A DNA stretch of 5,512 nt from Phycisphaerae bacterium. GTDB taxonomy: Bacteria > Planctomycetota > Phycisphaerae > Sedimentisphaerales > Anaerobacaceae. The stretch spans positions 1 to 5,512 of the forward strand of contig JAUVYZ010000157.1 of NCBI GenBank assembly GCA_030602845.1, written 5' to 3'. Below are positions 1 to 4,433 of this stretch, in pieces. Numbering within the stretch: position 1 is the stretch's first letter; each line of letters opens with the position of its first letter. The notes under the pieces were generated by a model. It was given only the letters and a program-made list of their open reading frames with translations, was not told the origin of the DNA and searched no databases. Both the position numbers and the translations under genes were made by a program.

Positions 1-307
1 AGACTGCAACGACGTTTTCGAGCTCTACGACGAACAAACGATTATCGCCTTCGAAATCGACGGGTATGGCGCCTTTGGGATTGAACAGCACTTTGTCGTA
101 TTTACGCAGTGGTATGTCCGGTGCATTTTCGACCTCAGCCGAGACCGCTACGACTCGGCCGGTTATCGTGGGGATTTCTATATTGTCGGGCAGCTGGATT
201 CCGCCTTTGGTTTGTTTCTTGTCCTCATCTTTGCAAATCAAAACACGTTTGCCTATCGGCTCGACTGTTTCAAAGGGCTTTACTTCGATTTTGTCTTTTT
301 TATCCAT
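1..307 (-). CDS. groES: GroES-family co-chaperonin (Cpn10), C-terminus cut by window edge
   Basis: GroES forms the heptameric lid on the GroEL chamber and helps cytosolic protein folding. Visible: 102 codons from ATG at 307. Residues 1-15 are a charged extension beginning MDKKDKIEVKPF. The Cpn10 beta-barrel begins near residue 16 (VEPIGKRVLI). The mobile loop that contacts GroEL lies around residues 28-42, with KGGIQLPD at 34-41; the hydrophobic tripeptide is IQL where classical GroES has IVL. Residues 69-76 (KYDKVLFN) match the conserved K-x-x-D-x-V-L-F strand, and ENVVAV at 97-102 matches the family's usual C-terminal strand, so only a few residues should be missing. The stretch IPTITGRVVAVS and the segment GAIPVDFEGDN resemble, from memory, a GroES type annotated in planctomycetes. 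No strong Shine-Dalgarno is seen: an AGG abuts the ATG, and a GGGAA lies about 10 nt upstream. Whether groEL follows lies outside the window. The family call is firm; its being the main GroES rather than a paralogue is not. Confidence 0.88.
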   Translation of the reverse strand, partial: MDKKDKIEVKPFETVEPIGKRVLICKDEDKKQTKGGIQLPDNIEIPTITGRVVAVSAEVENAPDIPLRKYDKVLFNPKGAIPVDFEGDNRLFVVELENVVAV

Positions 308-323
308 CCTGCGTTAATTCCCG

Positions 324-340
324 CAAAACAACCTGTTTTG
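324..340. promoter_or_regulatory. Perfect palindrome in groES leader
   Basis: CAAAACA and TGTTTTG form a perfect 7-bp inverted repeat around a 3-nt centre. It lies between the predicted -10 (353-358) and the groES start (307), so it falls in the early transcribed leader. It could be an operator or a small mRNA hairpin. It is not CIRCE (TTAGCACTC-N9-GAGTGCTAA), the usual groE operator of HrcA. Function is inferred from position only. Confidence 0.45.
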
Positions 341-352
341 AATACGATAATT

Positions 353-381
353 ATTATACCTTCTGAAGAGCAATTTTGCAA
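353..381 (-). promoter_or_regulatory. Sigma70-type promoter for groES
   Basis: On the minus strand, TTGCAA (376-381; 4 of 6 consensus bases) and a perfect TATAAT (353-358) are separated by 17 bp, the optimal spacing. Transcription would start near 346, giving a leader of about 40 nt before the ATG at 307. This is the best promoter match for groES and argues that the gene is transcribed independently of the methyltransferase gene 359 bp upstream. Confidence 0.6.
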
Positions 382-552
382 GTTTTTGGTTTCCGGGCCT
401 TTTCAAAGGGTGCACCTGCTCTTTGCAGTCCAGATAAACGCTGAATATCACTAACGGGGCAGCTACAAAGTTTTTAATATTTTCAAGAAAAAACCCTTTA
501 GTTGGTGAGCTAAATAGTTATAATAATCCTGTCATTTTTCTTCCTTCCTAAG
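382..552. other. Non-coding AT-rich spacer, no gene recognised
   Basis: No open frame here looks like a protein, and no tRNA or known structured RNA was recognised. Small items seen: an 8-bp palindrome GGTGCACC near 409-416, a 5-bp inverted repeat TTTAG/CTAAA at 497-501 and 510-514, and a plus-strand TATAAT at 519-524 with no acceptable -35 at 16-18 bp. None is strong alone. The last matters only because a terminator-like hairpin follows at 553-592. Confidence 0.5.
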
Positions 553-592
553 CAGTGGCGAGTACTTAGCGGCCGTCGCTGTTTTATTTTTT
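553..592 (+). terminator. Terminator-like hairpin reading rightward, no gene upstream
   Basis: CAGTGGCG (553-560) pairs with CGTCGCTG (574-581) over 8 positions, six Watson-Crick and two G-U when read as plus-strand RNA, around a 13-nt loop. A T-rich run (582-592) follows. Read as minus-strand RNA the two wobbles become A-C mismatches and no U-run follows, so the signal is plus-directed. No plus-strand gene precedes it, so its role is unclear; it may be chance or may end a very short transcript. Confidence 0.35.
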
Positions 593-631
593 GATTTTTT
601 ACTTTTTGCCGCCGGGGCACAAAGACATCAA
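588..631 (-). repeat. Dispersed intergenic repeat, copy A
   Basis: This segment aligns with 1705-1750 across its full length, with a handful of substitutions and two 1-bp length changes. Read on the minus strand, both copies run TTGRTGTCTTTGTG, then a GC-rich core ending GGYGGC, then A-rich sequence interrupted by TAAAAAA and YCAAAAAA. Each copy could form a short imperfect stem: TTTGTGCC with GGCAAAAA here, one G-A mismatch. It lies 35 bp downstream of the methyltransferase stop, in the same orientation to its gene as copy B is to topA. Confidence 0.65.
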
Positions 632-665
632 CTCAGAGCATAATGAATCTCGAACAGGCACTTCA

Positions 666-1568
666 TCAGGCCAGCTTCATCCAGAACGAGCCGCCCCCAC
701 AGCCGCATTTATCCGGGAGAAACCGGCCCAGGGTGGTCTCGAATTCCGACCTGAGGTCGGGGTCGGAGCTGACGTATTTTGACGAGTAAAGAATTTCGTA
801 TCCGGCCCCAAAAAGAAGCAGCACGCCCAATAAATATTGTTCATTGTACATTCGGTGTACCCATTCATCCGGGTAATCATCCGGCCAGAAAATATCGTGA
901 AAATGTACCATTGCCCCGGGATGGAGGTTTGGAAGTATATCCAGGAATATTAATGTAACATCGGAGTTCTGTAAACACCTATGGGAGCTGTCAATAAATA
1001 ATATGTTGTTTCCCCGAAATGAATCGAATACGTTTTGCGGGACTATTTCGATTGGGGTCTCGATGACCTTGTCGCAGATTGCGGCGATTCCCGCACGCGG
1101 TGATGGGTCGATGGAGATGATTTTCGTTCTTAAATTAAAATGCGAGATAACTCTCCTCGCGAATTTTGTCGAATTACCGGAACCGATTTCCAGATAAACA
1201 GCCGGATTGTGCGTAAACAGGAACCCGCACAGGGCTATGGCATCACCTGCCGGCAGGTAGTTGTTCGACCAGCAAGGTGTTGCCGCTTGCTCCGGGTTTG
1301 ACGGCGGCTCTACGGGAATTCCCGCAAAAAAGTCACCCAGAGCCCCCAGCTTCTGAATGAATCGTTTGTAATTATCACGAAATAACGAAAGCTTCTCGGC
1401 GATTTGCTTATGGTGCGGACGAGAATGACCGTAACGGGCCGTTAAATTATAGAGGTGGGGGTCGTTCTCCAGACGGACCGTAAGAGGTTCGTTTTTTTCC
1501 TTAATCCTTCGTACAAACTCTTCTGTGAGCGGTTGCCGTAAAATGGATTCGTTTTTTTCATCCGTCAT
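666..1568 (-). CDS. Class I SAM-dependent methyltransferase (Methyltransf_24-like)
   Basis: A 300-residue cytosolic protein with no signal peptide or membrane segment, predicted to transfer a methyl group from S-adenosylmethionine to an unknown acceptor. Residues 124-133 (VYLEIGSGNS) are motif I, the glycine-rich SAM-binding loop. ISIDPSPR (151-158) gives the acidic residue D154 at the end of strand 2, which usually binds the ribose. NNILFIDSSHRC (187-198) and the HFHDIF stretch (222-227, H222, H224, D225) fit the Methyltransf_24/TylF-like pattern, where such residues may bind a metal or the acceptor. GGGSFWMK near the C-terminus fits the last strand. The first 110 residues lie outside the Rossmann core and were not recognised; they are charged and probably mostly helical. 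The start at 1568 is supported by AGGAG nine bases upstream. Relatives occur in glycan and natural-product loci, but no such partner genes are seen here. Fold is confident, substrate unknown. Confidence 0.85.
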   Translation of the reverse strand: MTDEKNESILRQPLTEEFVRRIKEKNEPLTVRLENDPHLYNLTARYGHSRPHHKQIAEKLSLFRDNYKRFIQKLGALGDFFAGIPVEPPSNPEQAATPCWSNNYLPAGDAIALCGFLFTHNPAVYLEIGSGNSTKFARRVISHFNLRTKIISIDPSPRAGIAAICDKVIETPIEIVPQNVFDSFRGNNILFIDSSHRCLQNSDVTLIFLDILPNLHPGAMVHFHDIFWPDDYPDEWVHRMYNEQYLLGVLLLFGAGYEILYSSKYVSSDPDLRSEFETTLGRFLPDKCGCGGGSFWMKLA

Positions 1569-1577
1569 TCTTCGGGA

Positions 1578-1582
1578 CTCCT
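1578..1582 (-). promoter_or_regulatory. Shine-Dalgarno AGGAG of the methyltransferase gene
   Basis: AGGAG (minus strand, within AAAGGAGTC) lies 9 nt before the ATG at 1568. It supports that start over internal ATGs. The two other minus-strand genes in the window lack so clear a site. Confidence 0.75.
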
Positions 1583-1600
1583 TTCCTGCCGAAGATGCTA

Positions 1601-1618
1601 TTGAATTTCATAATTCAA
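1601..1618. promoter_or_regulatory. Perfect inverted repeat upstream of methyltransferase gene
   Basis: TTGAATT and AATTCAA form a perfect 7-bp inverted repeat with a 4-nt centre, 32 bp before the methyltransferase start. It could be an operator or a hairpin in the leader. No convincing promoter was found in this gap, so its position relative to transcription start is unknown. Confidence 0.4.
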
Positions 1619-1638
1619 ATGCACAAACACCCCTAATT

Positions 1639-1670
1639 TCGATATTTTGTTTTCTCTTAAGTAATATCGA
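1639..1670. promoter_or_regulatory. Spaced inverted repeat TCGATATT...AATATCGA
   Basis: Two perfect 8-bp arms (1639-1646 and 1663-1670) are separated by 16 bp, 70-100 bp upstream of the methyltransferase start. The layout would suit a pair of half-sites for a dimeric regulator, or a stem with a large loop. Nothing else in the sequence shows which, if either, is real. Confidence 0.35.
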
Positions 1671-1704
1671 CTAAGCGCTCCTTACTGCGTTGTTTTTTTC
1701 CTGG

Positions 1705-1750
1705 TTTTTTTGGTTTTTTATTTTTTTGCCACCAGACACAAAGACACCAA
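1705..1750 (-). repeat. Dispersed intergenic repeat, copy B
   Basis: Second copy of the element at 588-631, in the same orientation. Its T-rich part (plus strand) merges into a longer pyrimidine tract starting near 1691. Its other end forms one arm of the large hairpin at 1734-1792 that overlaps the end of topA, an extension copy A lacks. A short stem like that in copy A can form (TTTGTGTC with GGCAAAAA on the minus strand, one G-A mismatch and one wobble). Confidence 0.65.
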
Positions 1751-1792
1751 GACTGTGATAGATTTATTTTTTATCTTAGTGTCTTAGTGTCT
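1734..1792 (-). repeat. 19-bp imperfect inverted repeat spanning the topA stop codon
   Basis: Arms 1734-1752 and 1774-1792 match at 17 of 19 positions around a 21-nt loop. In topA mRNA one difference becomes a G-U pair, leaving a single U-U mismatch; in the opposite strand both are mismatches, so the fold favours the topA transcript. Each arm is built of 8-nt units of the form GACACNAA. The sequence after the hairpin on the topA side is A-rich, not U-rich, so it is not a canonical intrinsic terminator, though it may protect the mRNA 3' end. The right arm lies inside the coding region. Confidence 0.65.
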
Positions 1793-4146
1793 ATTTTTCT
1801 CTTTTTTCTTCCAAGGATTTGGTCTGCTTCTTCCCACGTTTCAGGCGGCCATTGGCCTTCGGCCTGCAATTTTTTCAAGCGGTCCAATTCTTTGATATTG
1901 ATGATGGTTCTGCACTTTGGGAACTTGTCGCAGCCTAAGAAAGGTCCTTTTTTGCCTTGCCTGATTAGCAGCCGGCCGTCTTTACACTTGTAGCACTTAA
2001 TTTCGGTGGGCTCAGGGGGCGGCTTAGGCGGCAGGACGTTGCCGTCCTTGTCGAGACCGAGGATGGTTTTGCAGTTTGGATAGTCGCTGCATCCGAGGAA
2101 CGGACCGAACCGGCCGTTTTTATACACCATCGGTTTGCCGCAGACGTGACATTTATGTTCGCTTACCTTTTCTTCGAGCATCTTGCCTTCTTTATCACAG
2201 GGGGCGGTGGATTTGCAGGCCGGATAGGCCGAGCAACTCAGGAACCTTCCGTTTTTGCCGAATCTATAAACGAGCGGCTGGCCGCATTTGGGGCATTTAT
2301 ATTCGCTGGGCGTGACTTCGGCTTTGGCGTGTTTCATTTGCTTAGTAGCTGTGGCGAGGCTTTGCTTGAATGGGCCGTAAAAATCCTTTAGGACACCAAG
2401 CCAGTCGAGGTGATGTTCTTCGATTTTGTCGAGCTGCTCTTCCATATGGCGGGTGAAGGCAATGTCCATTATTTTCGGGAAGTACTCGTTGAGTTTGTCT
2501 GTAACCACCTCGCCGAGGTCGGTGGCGAAGAACTTTTTGTCCGTCTTCTCGACGTAACGGCGTTCCTGGATGGTGCTGATGATTGCGGCGTAGGTGCTTG
2601 GCCGGCCGATGCCTTCTTTTTCCAGGGCCTTTACCAGGGAGCCTTCAGTATATCGAGCAGGCGGTTTCGTGAAATGCTGCTCGGCCTTGATGTCAACCGT
2701 CGCTAAAGTCTGGCCAACCTTCATTGGGGGCAACTGCTGTTCTGTTGATGTAGTCGTCCAGATTTTAGTAAAGCCGTCAAAGACCAGAATGCGGCCGGTG
2801 GTTTTATACGAGCAGCGGCCGATGGAGGTTTCCGCGGCGATATCCAGATTCGTTATGTCCCACCTGGCCGATGTCATCTGGCAGGCTATAAAGCGCCGCC
2901 AGATAAGGTCATAGAGTTTGAATTGCTCGTTAGTAAGAAACGGCTTAATATCGGCCGGCGTGAAATCAACATCGGTGGGCCGAATGGCTTCGTGTGCCTG
3001 CTGGGCGTTTTTCTTTGAAGTATAAACATTGGCTTTTTCTGGCAGGTAATCGGGGCCGATATGCCTCTGTATATAACTGCGTGCCTCGCTGATGGCTTCG
3101 CCCGAGAGTTGTGTGCTGTCTGTTCTCATATAAGTAATAAGGCCCAGATGACCCATCGAACCTAAATCCAGACCCTCATACAGCTGCTGAGCTACGCGCA
3201 TAGTTCTTTTTGTCGCAAAGCCCAATTTATTTGCGGCGGTCTGCTGCAATGTGGAAGTTATAAAAGGCGCCGATGGATGAGAAATGGATTGCTTGGTTTC
3301 TATATCGGCGAGCTTGAACTCTGCGTCCTTTAGCGCGCCGAACACCTTCTCGGCTTGTTGTTTGTTGGATGCCTCGAATTTTTCGTTACCGACTCTGTCC
3401 AATTCAGCCTTAAAAGCATTATGCTCCGCCAGCCATTCGCTTTGTTCCGCGATGGTAGGGGGTTTATCGTCTTCGGTTTCAGGGGTGATCAAATCAAGCC
3501 ACTGCTGATGATAGTCGGCCTGGAGGTCGGTGGTGAAAACGGAGGGAATAAGCCAGTACTCGATGGGTTTGAAATTGCGGATTTCCCTCTCTTTTTCGAC
3601 AATCATTTTGACCGCGACCGACTGGACCCGGCCGGCGGAGAGACCGTTGGCGACCTTTCTCCACAGCAGCGGGCTTATCTGATAGCCGACTATGCGGTCG
3701 AGGATTCGCCGGGCCTGCTGTGCCATAACCTTGTCCATATTAATTTTTCCCGGCTCGGCGAAGGCACGCTCTATGGCCGAGCGGGTTATGGCATTGAAAA
3801 TCACGCGGTAGGTTTTTGCTTCGGGCACGCCGAGGATTTGTGCCAGGTGCCAGGCGATTGCTTCGCCTTCACGGTCGAGGTCGGTGGCCAGATAGAGGTC
3901 CCGGCATTTTTTTGCAGCGGCCATTAACGATGTTACTGCGCGTTTTTTGCTGGCGGTTATCTCGTAGGTCGGCTCGAAACCGTTTTCTATATCGACGTTG
4001 AGACCTTTCGAAGGCAGGTCGCGGACGTGACCCATCGAGGCCTTTACTTCAAAGTCCGGGCCGAGATATTTGTTTATCGTTTTCGCCTTGGCCGGTGATT
4101 CGACAATTACTAAAGATTTAGTTTTAGATGAACTCGATTTTGCCAT
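1771..4146 (-). CDS. topA: DNA topoisomerase I (type IA), complete
   Basis: This enzyme relaxes negatively supercoiled DNA by cutting one strand and passing the other through, balancing gyrase during transcription and replication. It has 791 residues (E. coli TopA has 865). The TOPRIM domain starts at SLVIVESPAKAKTI (11-24) with catalytic E16 and the metal-binding acidic triad D89, D91, E93 in ATDLDREGEAIAWHL. The DNA-binding core contains NGLSAGRVQSVAVK (167-180). The active-site tyrosine is Y339 in GLITYMRTDS, and GIGRPSTYAAII follows later. Three C4 zinc fingers end the protein: C618/C621/C638/C644, C666/C669/C686/C692 and C718/C721/C739/C745. After these comes a basic tail whose last seven residues (IDTKTLR) are encoded inside a repeat arm. 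The start matches the family N-terminus, but the leader shows no clear Shine-Dalgarno. All catalytic residues are intact. The gene reads leftward, divergent from the exported-protein gene. Confidence 0.98.
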   Translation of the reverse strand: MAKSSSSKTKSLVIVESPAKAKTINKYLGPDFEVKASMGHVRDLPSKGLNVDIENGFEPTYEITASKKRAVTSLMAAAKKCRDLYLATDLDREGEAIAWHLAQILGVPEAKTYRVIFNAITRSAIERAFAEPGKINMDKVMAQQARRILDRIVGYQISPLLWRKVANGLSAGRVQSVAVKMIVEKEREIRNFKPIEYWLIPSVFTTDLQADYHQQWLDLITPETEDDKPPTIAEQSEWLAEHNAFKAELDRVGNEKFEASNKQQAEKVFGALKDAEFKLADIETKQSISHPSAPFITSTLQQTAANKLGFATKRTMRVAQQLYEGLDLGSMGHLGLITYMRTDSTQLSGEAISEARSYIQRHIGPDYLPEKANVYTSKKNAQQAHEAIRPTDVDFTPADIKPFLTNEQFKLYDLIWRRFIACQMTSARWDITNLDIAAETSIGRCSYKTTGRILVFDGFTKIWTTTSTEQQLPPMKVGQTLATVDIKAEQHFTKPPARYTEGSLVKALEKEGIGRPSTYAAIISTIQERRYVEKTDKKFFATDLGEVVTDKLNEYFPKIMDIAFTRHMEEQLDKIEEHHLDWLGVLKDFYGPFKQSLATATKQMKHAKAEVTPSEYKCPKCGQPLVYRFGKNGRFLSCSAYPACKSTAPCDKEGKMLEEKVSEHKCHVCGKPMVYKNGRFGPFLGCSDYPNCKTILGLDKDGNVLPPKPPPEPTEIKCYKCKDGRLLIRQGKKGPFLGCDKFPKCRTIINIKELDRLKKLQAEGQWPPETWEEADQILGRKKRKIDTKTLR

Positions 4147-4191
4147 TCTGTCTTTTTACCGTAGAAGCTACATAAAAGTTCAAATATCAAA

Positions 4192-4240
4192 GCTCGATTC
4201 TTGAACGAGTATCGAGCATCAAGTATCGAGCATCGAGCGT
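4192..4240. repeat. Degenerate 7-bp tandem repeat array upstream of topA
   Basis: Five consecutive heptamers occupy 4206-4240: CGAGTAT, CGAGCAT, CAAGTAT, CGAGCAT, CGAGCGT. Units 1-2 and 3-4 also form a 14-bp direct repeat with one difference. Just left of the array, GCTCGAT (4192-4198) is the exact reverse complement of ATCGAGC at 4211-4217, so a 7-bp hairpin can form. If the predicted topA promoter is right, the array lies in the topA 5' leader, 46-94 nt before the start. Function is unknown. Confidence 0.7.
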
Positions 4241-4286
4241 CACGAACCACTTATCGGCGATTTTCACAATAAAATTTAGAAATGGA

Positions 4287-4315
4287 CAAATAAAAGCGGT
4301 TTGCAGGAATGTCAA
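4287..4315 (-). promoter_or_regulatory. Candidate topA promoter
   Basis: On the minus strand, a perfect -35 TTGACA (4310-4315) is followed after 17 bp by TATTTG (4287-4292), a weak -10 that keeps TAT. An A/T-rich stretch upstream of the -35 could act as an UP element. Transcription from near 4280 would give a leader of about 134 nt that includes the heptamer array. The strong -35 and divergent layout support it; the poor -10 limits confidence. Confidence 0.45.
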
Positions 4316-4353
4316 GAAAAAACAATTTTACGCAAATCCTGCATTTTTCTTGA
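4302..4353. repeat. Two interleaved inverted repeats between the divergent promoters
   Basis: TCAAGAAAAA (4312-4321) and TTTTTCTTGA (4344-4353) form a perfect 10-bp inverted repeat that covers both -35 regions. TGCAGGA (4302-4308) and TCCTGCA (4337-4343) form a perfect 7-bp pair interleaved with it in the order a, b, a', b'. The 10-bp pair is explained partly by two -35 boxes with T-tracts facing outward. The 7-bp pair has no such explanation and could be a regulator's half-sites. Confidence 0.5.
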
Positions 4354-4377
4354 ATTAGAATGCCATTTTGCTATAAT
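4350..4377 (+). promoter_or_regulatory. Strong promoter for the exported-protein gene, with extended -10
   Basis: TTGAAT (4350-4355, 4 of 6 consensus) is followed after 16 bp by a perfect TATAAT (4372-4377). The bases before it, TGC at 4369-4371, form the TGN of an extended -10. Transcription would start near 4384, leaving a leader of about 50 nt. This is the best promoter match in the window. Confidence 0.7.
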
Positions 4378-4381
4378 CATC

Positions 4382-4399
4382 GATTGTTCTTCAACAATC
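4382..4399 (+). promoter_or_regulatory. 7-bp hairpin at the predicted mRNA 5' end
   Basis: GATTGTT (4382-4388) and AACAATC (4393-4399) form a perfect stem around the tetraloop CTTC. It begins 4 nt after the -10 box, so it would sit at or within a few bases of the transcript 5' end. Terminal stems of this kind can protect mRNA from 5'-end-dependent decay, as known for E. coli ompA; as DNA it might instead be an operator. Confidence 0.5.
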
Positions 4400-4422
4400 A
4401 AGTTTATACACAATTCAGAAAC

Positions 4423-4428
4423 GGAGGT
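4423..4428 (+). promoter_or_regulatory. Strong Shine-Dalgarno GGAGGT
   Basis: GGAGGT lies 5 nt before the ATG at 4434. Near-full complementarity to the 16S rRNA 3' end fixes the start and, with the extended -10 promoter, suggests a well expressed gene. Confidence 0.85.
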
Positions 4429-4433
4429 GGATT

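Noticed and set aside
308..400. CIRCE/HrcA operator upstream of groES
   Set aside because: Looked for the TTAGCACTC/GAGTGCTAA arms on both strands; absent.
66..454. Several plus-strand open frames of 80-85 codons
   Set aside because: Most of their length is antisense to groES. None has a convincing ribosome site or a recognisable protein, and they overlap each other in different frames.
1734..1792. Canonical intrinsic terminator of topA
   Set aside because: The stem is good in topA mRNA but is followed by A-rich rather than U-rich sequence, so only a non-canonical role is offered.
2410..2914. Overlapping plus-strand frames of about 100 codons inside topA
   Set aside because: They are antisense to an intact, highly conserved gene and have low-complexity, non-protein-like translations.
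3355..3927. Long plus-strand open frame of 190 codons
   Set aside because: It lies wholly opposite topA, in a region of conserved TOPRIM and core sequence. Its product shows no domain-like pattern and there is no ribosome site, so it is an antisense shadow.
4206..4240. CRISPR array
   Set aside because: The units are 7 bp, contiguous and degenerate, with no spacers and no cas genes nearby.
4302..4353. RNA pseudoknot formed by the interleaved inverted repeats
   Set aside because: The pairing order would permit one, but neither predicted promoter transcribes the whole segment: both start outside it and read away.
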